Assembly (NCBI GenBank): GCA_000499405.2
Contig: HG738140.1
Coordinates: 8,459,560-8,523,559 of the forward strand
Direction of reading: 5' to 3'
DNA length: 64,000 nt
Source of the DNA: Onchocerca volvulus
Taxonomy: Eukaryota > Nematoda > Chromadorea > Rhabditida > Onchocercidae
The notes under the pieces were generated by a model, which was given only the letters and a program-made list of their open reading frames with translations, had not been told where the DNA came from and did no database searches. The translations under genes and the position numbers were made by a program. Positions within the stretch are counted from its first letter, which is position 1; the number at the start of each line of letters is the position of its first letter. Below are positions 54,401-64,000 of this stretch, in pieces.

Positions 54401-55983
54401 TCTTTTATTCTTAAAAGTTCTTATTGTTGAAATTTAATTTTAAATCTTTATTCTTGATTCGTGTACATTGGATTCTATTTAATTGAGCGCATTTCATAGT
54501 GTGCTACGGAAAAATAAGAAAAAACTTGGTAAAAAAGAAGATAGGATATTTTTTGATAAAATTGCATAAAACCTCAGTGACCTTAACAATTTCTTGAACT
54601 TGCATATTACGTTGTCTATCAGTATCCATACAAGCTTGATATATCATTTTTACCGCGTCCATTGCTTTTGAACCTGTTGGTTTTTTTGAATCATAAAGTT
54701 CTGAAAAAATATCATCAATTGATAAAATTGATCTCCATGCTTATGGAACAGATATATGAAGATAACAAGTTGCAATATAGTAATCAATTCAATTTCAAAG
54801 TTCTTTGTGACATTTGCTACAGTTACAAATGTTCACATTAGATCGAACAAATGATATCAATCTTTTCGAAATAGAATCAATTCACATTACTTTTCATTCG
54901 TTGCGCCACTCTCTCACGAATCGTACTAGAAACTTCGTATGCGCTGTGATCATCCGGAATCGGATGCTCAGATATCCAACGTCCACAAGCATATTCAAAA
55001 AAATCATCACACGGATCAACGGTCTGATTCATTGAAGAAAGCAAATAATAAGCTGCCTTTATATAATCTGGCCGATTCTTCATATTATTCGGCAAAGCCA
55101 TATCTAGAAATACAGTCACTTTCACTTTACTCAAATATTCATCTTCCATCAAGTTTTCATATTCTTTTAATGTATACAGAAACTGAAGTGCTACTTATAG
55201 GTACTGATCAGTAATCTAAATTCTTAAAAAAAAAAAGGGAAAATTTTTAAAATAGTGTAAATGTTTCCATTTGGTAATTTGCAATAGAAACAATCCATTA
55301 TTGAGAATTGAATAGATGAAAGTTTATATTCATCACACATAGGAAGCTAGTATGCAAGATGATTCAATTGAATTCAATCAAATATTGAGTAAAATCAAAT
55401 TAGTCGAGTTCGGTTAGATCTATCGAACTTTTCTTTTAAAGTTAATTGAGCAATTTGTCAAGACAAGAAAAACTGATCACTATCAGTTCTGCATGATTTA
55501 CTAGTCCAGATCACTTAGCACTAGAATTTTACCACCCATCAATCTGAAAAGTTCGTCAAGAATGTTCACAAAAAAAGAAAAATATTTTGAATGATTATTA
55601 GGAGAAATTTCAATTCAGTAAAAGAACGCGCTGGATTAATAATGCTTGAATAGTGCTTGAAAAAAAATAAAATCTAACGCTTATTTGTTCTGGAATGTCT
55701 TCAACAATTCATCAAGTCTTTCCAAGTTGCAGGAAAATTTATTGCAAATTTGAAATTGCTGTACTACCATTTTTATGCTGGGTTTTTATGCAGAAATATT
55801 GGATTATATTGAACGACTAACAATGCCTTCTTCACATAAGAGTACGATTCTATTTCCTTTTAAATTTCGATAAAAATTACAAGTTTCGGAAGCAAACTCA
55901 CCGACCATTGTCCGGTTCGGCAATGAAAAACCGAAAAAAATAGTTGTGACATATAGTAACAGGAAATGATGGATGTTCAACAT
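48435..55983 (-). CDS. M13 (neprilysin-family) zinc metallopeptidase, secreted (~755 aa, 17 exons)
   Basis: Exons: 55983-55902, 55193-54891 (acceptor uncertain), 54700-54573, 53989-53828, 53321-53214, 53038-52940, 52863-52777, 52071-51949, 51592-51497, 51096-50971, 50848-50657, 50493-50328, 50051-50000, 49813-49746, 49460-49264, 48996-48895, 48611-48435. Exon 1 encodes a signal peptide (HHFLLLYVTTIFFGFSL) rather than a cytoplasmic tail plus anchor, so the enzyme is probably secreted. M13 landmarks occur in order: CDDFFEYACGRW, LGTWP, IDQGALGLG, VNAFY (substrate backbone binding), FPAAILQAPFF, zinc site HEMIHGFDDRG near residue 588, third ligand in ENIADNGG near 650, WCGHSRP, an active-site His in QHAP and Arg in RFRV, and the C-terminal CSLW. 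All catalytic residues are kept, so an active oligopeptidase is expected. The natural substrate (peptide hormones in other animals) is unknown. Confidence 0.92.
52397..52510. repeat. 86-bp-spaced direct repeat in an M13 intron
   Basis: TGTAAAGATTACATTCTACC and its following eight bases occur at 52397-52424 and 52483-52510 with one mismatch (CCGAATAAG against CCAAATAAG), with further GTAAAGATT fragments between. It lies in the intron between exons 52777 and 52071. A local duplication; no function seen. Confidence 0.8.
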
Positions 55984-58357
55984 AATCGCTTCGGTCACTT
56001 TTTGTAAAAAGCAATGTTTTAATCTTTCGAATCAGATTTCTTCACCAATGGTTTCTGGAAAGATGTATTATTTCTAACATGAAGCAGACTTTTTTCGAGG
56101 CAAAAAGTTATTTTGGTAGTATTTCTATAAAGCAAACAAAAATTGGAAATTGCTTTAATTATACAAATGTGAAAACGGATAAAAGAAGTTCAATTTGTTT
56201 AACTTATTGCGAGATAATTTCTAACATTGAATAATTCAATAATTATTCATCATAATGATCAGATTTGAAATGTTTATAAAGCAAATCGAATTTCGATCAT
56301 GCGAAAAGTTGCGGAAAAGCTGGTATCTGATTATCAAGCAGATATCGTTTCACAAGTAATTTGTTGGTGAATTCCTCATCAATTGATCCGTATTTAGAGA
56401 ATTTGAACAAGGAAGTTAAGGTACAAAAATGATATGTTGATTGAGGAAATCACGAGCTTCTTAGTGCACTCAATTAAGTACTAATCATTACAGTTTTTCT
56501 CGTCGGAGTGCTTTAATTTATTGACTTCTGCAACAAATTATACTGTCAGAAGTTCAGAATGATGGTGGTGTGAAGTCAAAAGAAGTGGACATTTTATTTT
56601 TTGAAGTTTAATTAGAATAAATTACCTTCCAATTACGAGCTAATAAATCATTGTGTTGTTTCAGTTAATAAGTCTTTTTTGGATTAGTGATAATAAGAAA
56701 ATTATATCACTGGATAAAACTATATATTATTGATTCTATCCAATCTAAAATCATTCTCTTCTATAAATTTGCCGGTTTGGTCTGATCCTGACCTTGATTC
56801 TAATTCTGATCAAGTGGATAGATAAACACTAAACAATGATATAACGAAATCCATTCATATATCATTTTTTGAGGTCATACTATTAAACAATTATTTTAGA
56901 ATAATTGATTCATTACCTTACTCTACCTGACAGGCCTAACGAGAATAATTTTTATTTACAAAACTTGCTTTTAGCAGAAAATTGGTTCCAAATAATATAA
57001 CCGTAAAAAAATATATATTTAAGCAGTTGGAAGTATTGAATAATTAAGACAATAAAAGTATTTGGCCAGTTCTAATAAATGACCAAAAGTTAACTTTAAT
57101 AATTAATTTCCATTTTGAATCAAACAATAAGATGCAAAATTTGCTACAATTCAAATTTATTAACATTTCAAGCGCCGAAATTCTGATGAAATATATTCGT
57201 ATGTAATATGCTGCAAGTTGCAAATTATATTATTGAGTTATCTACCTATTATTCATAAAATTATTCGTCAATATGGACATAGTTATTCCAATAGACCTGA
57301 AAATTGAATTCAATTTACATTTGGATATATAAAGTTCGTCGTAAGTATAAATATTAAAATCATTACTGGAAAATTGTCAACTAGAAATATGATGTGAAAA
57401 ATGTCAAGGAAGTGAAAAATCGGCGATGGAAATAATCATTAAGATATTTCAATTATCGAAAAATTAAATTGAAATTTTTGTTGAAATTTCTTTGTATAAG
57501 TAGCATCAGATCCAGATTCATTTTTCAAAGATTCATGTGGAAAAAATGGATAGAAATGATAAGTTGCGCAAGAATTAAATCAGAAACTAAAAAAATCGGC
57601 CAAAAATATATGGCTTAAAAATTACGTACTGGAGGAAAAATTATGCTATTAAGTTCAAAAAAAAAAAAATATTGAATGAGTTGGATTCGAAGCATAAAAT
57701 ATAATGTGGACAAAGATCAAAAAACCATAAATTATTTATGGAAATACTTAAAAATTATCATCAAAAATTGGAAGCAAAGTTCATGTATTTTAATGCACCA
57801 AATTAAACAAAAGGAAATTTTAATTTCCTTTTTTTAAACTTCTGAATAGTGCAATTTTCAGGTACTTAATTTTAAGACAAATTTATCATTGTTGCTGCTG
57901 CAAAGTGTAATGAAAAGATAAAAGCGTAGGAAAAGTGCGTAGAAAAAAAAAATACTAAAATTAACGATCAGTTAAAATGAAAAAAATGAAAAAAATTCCA
58001 ACTTCAGTCTAAATTTCTTGATTTTTTGAGGGAATTTTCAAAATAAGAAAAAGCATAAACAGCAGAAACTTAATAGTGGCATTGCATTACACGAGAGTAC
58101 GCTCGAAGAGGATGTCATGATAACTGCAGTTACTTAATCATTGCTTTAAACTTTCTGCTTTGATTAGAGAAAGTTGAAATAGAAGTTGAAGGCCGGAAGT
58201 GATAGAAATAGAATAGCACGAAGTTTGAAGAGGGAAGGAACAAAGCTATGGAAGAATCAAAATAACCTGCAGATTCTGTCCCTTAAAATAATCGAATTAT
58301 TTTTTTGCCATCTTTCTTGAAAATTGAATTCATGAATTCATACGATGTGTCATGAAA

Positions 58358-58435
58358 TCAGGTAAATATTGACGCAAGTCCGTTAGCGTACGTCAAAATT
58401 CAGGCAGATACTGACGTACGTTTTTTTTGCGTACG
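58358..58435. repeat. CpG-rich inverted and direct repeats
   Basis: CGTACGTCA (58387-58395) and TGACGTACG (58412-58420) form a perfect 9-bp inverted repeat, followed by another GCGTACGCG at 58429-58437. A 17-bp imperfect direct repeat, TCAGG.A.ATA.TGACG, occurs at 58358-58374 and 58400-58416. The core TGACGT(A) resembles a bZIP/CREB half-site; that is only a resemblance. Confidence 0.65.
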
Positions 58436-59851
58436 CGTTTATTTGTTGATTCTGATAGCTTATTCATTATGCTAATCGCCATGAAAATATGGCATGAATT
58501 GATGATCGAACAAATCTGATGGAAACAAACGAATAAGCAAACTTATTGCTGGCCACTTCTTTTACCGTATCTGCAGAATCAGTTGTTCTCCATTACAGAT
58601 CTCACAGTCTTTTCTTTCTTTTTTCTAAATTTTATTTTCTTAATAAAACATTCCTTGAAATAGTCAATTAATTAATAATCCGTTTGAAAACATTCCATTA
58701 CTATAATTTTTTCTTTCATTTAATTCCTCTATGCCCTCTTTTATCCTCATTTGATTACTCCATTTCTATTGCATTTCAGGTTATTTTAACTTTTTAAAGT
58801 AACTTCATCTTTTCTCGAAATATACAATTATTGAAAAATAGAAATTTAATTTTAATTCGGCTTATTATATGGAATATAAAATAAACTCAGATATGTTTAG
58901 TTCGTTAATTAACTCTTTGAAAAGTGATTAGTCGGATTATATTTTGTTTTTTTGGAAAGATTTTGAAATTTCTCGAAGTGTAGTTTCAAACTTGAGCTGT
59001 CAATTTTTAAAGCCACTTAATATTTAATTAGTGATATGATCAAACTATCTGTTTCTTATTTTATGCAAAACGAAATTACAGATTAAAAATAGGCCAATCA
59101 ATCACAATCTGCATCGCCTGCATCACTGTTATCAGTTCATCTATGTCCAGATCAGTATCATAGCATCGGATTATTTTAATGATAATAATCATATAGTTAC
59201 GATGCAAAGTGTGATTATTTATCAGTAATTGATGTAATGTTTGAAGTAAAAATAACGCATAAAGCAATGCTAATAATGAGTGATTTACTTTTGATTCGCC
59301 AATAATAAACTTCAAAAATAAGTGAATTAAGCAGTAAAACTTTAAAAAATAATATTTTTTTTTAATCTGAAAAAAATCTGTGATATTTAACAAGTATGAG
59401 TATAAAATAGCATTTGCATGGCAAAAATTTCAATAACAAACTCATAGGAATATTTCCATAAGACATTTTCGATGATGCAGATATTGAAAATGAGAAAATT
59501 ATCGTCGCAAAACTGCTTAGTAAAGGATTATTTTATGTGCGATCATCGCAACTTTATTTCTGATCGCAACTATGGCAACGCTATTGAAGTATACGACAGC
59601 AAATTTTATTTTATTATAGTTCAAAGAATATATATAGATAGAAAGAAAATTTCAAAATAATTCATCATGAAATAATGATGAAATCACTTTCTAACTAATT
59701 GATCTTTGCTCTAATTATAAACATTTCATTCAGCCGAATGATGTCAAGAAGTAAAAAAGCATCAACAAGCTTTACATTAAATGTGATTACCTTGTTTTTT
59801 TTTTTCTTTTCTTTTTTTTTTAACTCGGACTGCTTCAACTTCGTATTAATC

Positions 59852-59919
59852 ATTACTGATATATCAGTTTTATCAATTACTGACATATCAGTTCGTATTA
59901 ATAATTACTGATATATCAG
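59852..59919. repeat. Three copies of a palindromic 16-mer
   Basis: ATTACTGATATATCAG occurs at 59852-59867 and 59904-59919, and with one change (GACATATC) at 59876-59891. Its core CTGATATATCAG is a perfect 12-bp palindrome. The outer two copies share the longer flank TCGTATTAAT, so part of the cluster arose by a ~52-bp duplication. Confidence 0.8.
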
Positions 59920-60132
59920 ATGAACAACGATGAAACCTGGATATATCATTTATTAACACTCATATCATTTATCAATTCAAATAATCCGATGATAGTCTGA
60001 ATTACATTGCATACTGTTTACTTCATACGGAAGCTAAATCAATACGATAATTCCAAAATGGCGTAACTATAAGCATTATCAGTGAATAAAAAGTAGACGA
60101 ATAAGGATGATGAAAGCAAATAATTATGCCCT

Positions 60133-60191
60133 AAAGATAATTAAGGAATTAAAGATGATCAGTATTAGTTCTTAATTCCTTAATTATCTTT
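60133..60191. repeat. Perfect 20-bp inverted repeat, 19-nt loop
   Basis: 60133-60152 (AAAGATAATTAAGGAATTAA) is exactly complementary to 60172-60191. The pairing does not extend beyond the ends. A+T-rich. It could be a transcript hairpin or a small insertion footprint; no target duplication is apparent. Confidence 0.8.
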
Positions 60192-60662
60192 TTTCTTTTA
60201 ATTTATTTAATAATTTTAATTTCTTAATTAAATTATTTGCTCTGATCATTTTTATTTGTCTATATTTTACTGACTAATATAATGCTTATAGTTCTGCTAT
60301 TCGAAGCTATTGTATTGATTATAACAAAGGAATCTTCCATCCCTGGTAGACTTACTGAAATTTTCAATTTTACGAGATTTTATGACAATTCCTGAGTTCC
60401 AAAACCAGAAAAAAATGAAAACAGATAAATATTTGAAAAATATTTCCGGAAATTCCTCCGAGATTTTTCGTTGCAGACAGATTTCCTCACAACTACAAAA
60501 ATTCCTCCTCCTCTTCATATACCACACTCTTTCTCATCTCTATTTAACGATGATACCTCCAAATGTGCACTTTCTCTTCTGAATTTGCGAAGTGTTGGGA
60601 GATATCGTGCGAACAGTTTGCTTAAATCGTGAGTTAAGATAAACATGTAGAAATAGGCCGAA

Positions 60663-60708
60663 AGGTCATTTGCGAAGGGTCATTTGACGGGGATGGTATA
60701 AGAGGTCA
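60663..60708 (+). promoter_or_regulatory. Cluster of three RGGTCA half-sites upstream of dymeclin
   Basis: AGGTCA at 60663-60668, GGGTCA at 60677-60682 and AGGTCA at 60703-60708, all in the same orientation and each followed by TTT, about 260-305 bp before the dymeclin ATG. RGGTCA is the classic nuclear-receptor half-site. The spacing (8 and 20 bp) is not one of the standard direct-repeat spacings, so binding is only a possibility. Confidence 0.35.
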
Positions 60709-60968
60709 TTTACCAGATTCTACAGGTATCTCTTCATTGCATGACATTTTGATAAGGGCGTGAATTTGTGTCTTATTATCGTACTGTGTTAAGATAAGAG
60801 CAATCTCTGTATCATGTTTGGCGTTGAGATTTTGAAGTGATAGTGCATAAGGCGATCTCTCACATTCTGCATTGTTGTCCCACCTTAACAATTAATAATT
60901 AATAATTCAACGAATTACTGTCATTTCATATTTCATTCGTCAAATTATGAGTTAATTCAAGATTCTGA

Positions 60969-63900
60969 ATGGGAGCAAGGATTAGTAGTGAGACAGTGAT
61001 CGAAGAGAATGCATATTTGCGACGTTTCGTTGGTTTGCAACCAATTAGTGATAATGATCCTTTCTGGAATCATTTCCTCTCCTTCAATTTCCTCATCGAT
61101 TCTAATGACAGGTTTTTCTTTTCTTCATTATTAAGCACTACATGAGATTAGCTATTTATCGTTAATTATGAAGTACTGAAAATTCGAGAAATTCCACTAA
61201 AGCTCTCACTTGACAGTTCATTCAGAAGTAATCCTTCCATCTTTGTATATACTTCTCGATTGACTGACAGTTAGATGTTAAGTCTGAATCAGCATGTGTT
61301 TAATGTAAAAGGATTTTTAATCTTTTCTATTTAAAGAATACCTTCCATGTCAATTTATTGTTAGTATTTTTAGTAAAAATATTTTTCGTTTTCTGATTTA
61401 AAGAACGAAAGTCGAGCAATTTGACATTTCTTTGTTGGATACTCTTCAATCGCTGATGTATAATACATCAACAACTGGTAATTTTGCATCATTTATTCAT
61501 GTCTTCCTCAGACGGGCAGCAGAACTAAAAGCTTCAGAAATTTGCAACAGGTAAGAAAATTTGCTGGCGCTCTTTCAATCAATTTTATCGGGAGATTACA
61601 ATTTCTATTGGGATTTTTGAATTTGCACCATAGAATAATTATCAATCCACTGCTTTTCCCCACTAATACTTTGTGAGATATCAATGGAAAATATTGGAAT
61701 CCTTTGGCACTGATGAGATACTCTCTGATTATCAAACTACATGGAGTTTTTGCAGTACAATTTTTCTTTGGCAAACAGGAAATGCATTAATCATTCTTCG
61801 GTATATTTGCAAGTTTTTTGTTCAAAGACTCAGCGAAGCTGAATTCATCAAAATAATCGGCATTGCTAAAACCTATGTCGAGAAAAATGAAGGTTAGATG
61901 ACGTTCATTACGCATCTTTTCAGCTTTAAATGTATCAAATAGTTTAAGTCTTTTTTTTTTTGTCAGTTTTTTTTACAAATTTTTTCTCAAGTTTTCTTCA
62001 GCTTATCAAGTACATCAAAAATCGTATTTGTTATTCTTCAGCTTATGATTCTGATTTTGAAGACGAATTTGATGATTTATGTGAGAACAAGGCAGAAGAA
62101 TTTTTGGATACTCTGGTCGATATTTTGGTTGATTTACCTCTCAAGTAAATACATTACTTTTTTTTAAAATATCACCGTTGAGGATCAAATTTAAAAAAAT
62201 AGTCATTTATATGTTGCATTTTACCACATATTTTTTAGTGATTCCACTGAAACGATTCACATCGAAGCTATAAAATGTTTAATGGCCTTACTTAGTTCGC
62301 AGCTTTATGATGATGATGTCACGAAATCGAATATTTTCTACGGATATCTAATGCAAGGGAAATGGTAGTATTATGATATTTTCATTATAATTAAAATCAA
62401 AATCTGGCAAGTCTAAAAAATTTTTTCTTATTTTTCCTTATTCAGTTTTTTCTTATTTTCCTATATTTATTTGATAGAATTTATGAAAACTGTGATATTT
62501 TTTTAGCTCAACAAGGTCTTTAGAGTTTACTCGAGCGCTAATATCAAATTATCTGCAGCGGAATACTCCATACATTATTAAACATGAGAAAGAACCGGAA
62601 AGTATTGTTTTGGGTCTTGCGGGTTTGTTTGATTTCAAATTTTTCCGTAAATGAAAGATCTAATCATTATTTTTTGAAACTTACATATCTGCATTATTTA
62701 TATCCGTAACTTTAGGTAGTGGATATTTTCTAAATACTTTCGTGAGTTAGAAGTAATTGTAACAAATATCCATATATTCGCATATAGCACTAATTTAGCA
62801 AGCATTATTTGTAAAACAACTCCTAAGAATTTTAGCATCCGTTTGGTCAGCAGTGCAAATTGTCACTGGTATGAACGATTCGAATTCAATTACCAATGAC
62901 GGCGAAATTGTACCACCAGTTTCTCTTGGATCTTTATCTGTGCTTCTTCTACTCAACCTGGCATGCCACCAAGAAACAGGAGCAAAACTAAATCCTTATA
63001 AAGAGTCGCTTTCGAAATTTCAAAATTCTCAGGGTAATTTAGTTTTTTCAGATCTCTTATAGTTTTTATGTTGTTTTTACCCATTATAAAGTCTTATTGA
63101 AGTTGCTGTTAATTACTTTTCTGTTTTTTTTCTTTTTTTTTGGTATTATTTCAAGTTCCTAATCTTTCCATATTTGTAAAACTATGGTATCCTTTATGTA
63201 TGCTACAGTTTTTATTTTTATCAAAATTTCAAACTGCATGGTTACGATAGATTGATTTTTTATAATAATTTTGATTGATAGAGTACTTGGTGAAATGCTT
63301 GGTAAAATGATTTTTATCAAGACATTTGCCAAACTCTATTAGATCGTAAGATGGTATATGTTCAGCTTATATAACTTCGTGTGACATTGTTGGTGAACTT
63401 TTTCTACCGGAGACCAACGGTTAATAGTCAGATCTTTCTTTTTTATTCATTAATATAAAATTGACTCTTTTAATTTGCAGAAGTTTCATCGCTGAGTAAT
63501 GAAGCTGGTACCTTCAAATTAGACTACAGTTTGTTATATGAACGCTTATGTGCAACAGTAAATCAACAGTCGCCGATGTTATTTCTGTATATATTATTGC
63601 ATAGGAACGTTGGCTTTCGAAATTATGTTCTTTCACGAATCAATTTAGAAAAACTAGTAAATTTTTGATGTACTTCTTTTTTTTTTTGTTTTTTTTTTGG
63701 GACTAGTCAGTAGAATTAGTTGATTTAAAAGATACATTTCAATTAGTATCTCATTTTTAATTTGAATAGATTTTGATAATTCATTCAGTTTTTGAATGTT
63801 ACAATATTGTTTTTTATCGGTATGGTTGCTTCAGCAATTAGAAATTCGTTTATTTTAGGTACTTCCAGTATTGATTGTTCTTAATAATGAAGCCCAGAGC

Positions 63901-64000
63901 AGTGGTATGATTAATTCATATAATGCACATCATATGTATTTAGCACTTATTATTATTCTCATTCTTAGCGAAGATGACTTTTTCTGTAAAGTTGCCCATG
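60969..64000 (+). CDS. DYM: Dymeclin, 5' part (first ~419 aa, 9 exons, cut by window end)
   Basis: Exons: 60969-61111, 61512-61550, 61678-61892, 62042-62144, 62239-62364, 62507-62622, 62836-63033, 63481-63656, 63859-64000 (continues). All phases agree. It starts MGARISSETVIEENAYLRRF; Gly2 followed by a small-residue context predicts N-myristoylation, as in human dymeclin. Shared landmarks include ISDNDPFWN, IFLWQTGNALIIL, ILVDLPL, NPY(K/R) and MYLALIIILILSEDD. Dymeclin is a Golgi-associated peripheral protein that shuttles with the cytosol and is needed for Golgi organisation and secretion; human loss causes Dyggve-Melchior-Clausen dysplasia. The segment between exons 2 and 3 is shorter than in vertebrates, and the acceptor of exon 3 (TTTGTGAG) is weak, so exon 3's left edge is the least certain. 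The remaining third of the protein lies beyond 64000. Confidence 0.92.

Larger units (their letters stand above)
55984..60660. other. Intergenic region left of dymeclin
   Basis: 4.7 kb between the divergently transcribed M13 gene (minus) and dymeclin (plus). It should contain both promoters. No protein gene is supported: frames at 59076-59393 (minus), 59472-59660 (plus), 60297-60527 (minus) and 60382-60582 (plus) are motif-free and overlap on opposite strands. It holds a CpG-rich inverted repeat (58387-58420), a palindromic repeat cluster (59852-59919) and a perfect 20-bp hairpin (60133-60191). Confidence 0.5.

Overview
This is nuclear DNA from a nematode, most probably a filarial or other spirurid (clade III) worm. 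The evidence seen directly: the DNA is strongly A+T-rich, coding sequence is cut into many 50-250 bp exons with mostly short introns and TTTCAG/TTTTAG-type acceptors, several start codons sit a few bases after an intron-like acceptor with no upstream exon (the signature of spliced-leader trans-splicing), one gene encodes an FMRFamide-like (FLP) neuropeptide ending PTFIRFG-KR, and another belongs to the nematode-expanded NRF acyltransferase family. Assignment to filariae is inference from overall style. There is no operon, plasmid, prophage, CRISPR array or other bacterial feature.

Layout, left to right. 0.07-2.4 kb (-): RNF170-like ER ubiquitin ligase, 7 exons. 5.4-5.8 kb (-): single-exon TIM14/DNAJC19 mitochondrial import J-protein. 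7.1-13.9 kb (-): TMCO4/DUF726 alpha/beta-hydrolase, 15 exons, with an inverted-repeat transposon-like element in intron 4. 15.0-17.3 kb (-): eIF3 subunit f, 6 exons. 17.3-26.7 kb: long gene-poor stretch with a few hairpins and a G+C-richer, coding-like but unidentified island at 24.2-25.9 kb. 26.7-30.3 kb (+): L-lactate dehydrogenase, 8 exons. 31.7-32.4 kb (-): FLP-4-like neuropeptide precursor, 2 exons. 32.4-40.9 kb: no recognisable protein gene, but an excellent microRNA-like hairpin at 36.52-36.61 kb. 40.9-45.4 kb (-): NRF/acyltransferase-3 membrane protein, 11 exons. 48.4-56.0 kb (-): M13 (neprilysin-type) zinc metallopeptidase, about 17 exons, catalytically intact. 56.0-61.0 kb: intergenic, with palindromic repeats and nuclear-receptor-like half-sites just before the next gene. 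61.0 kb to the right edge (+): dymeclin, 9 exons seen, cut off by the window end.

The exon models were built by hand. For RNF170, TMCO4, eIF3f, LDH, the FLP gene and dymeclin every junction keeps the reading frame and the joined product matches the family along its length. Two junctions are uncertain: NRF exons 3/4 and M13 exons 1/2. The genes are unrelated housekeeping, secretory and neuronal functions and do not form a pathway. I did not find a convincing undescribed multi-gene system. The points most worth following are the microRNA-like hairpins, two probable GC-AG introns in neighbouring genes, the recurrent GTTCGT splice donor, the fold-back element, and the unexplained coding-like islands.
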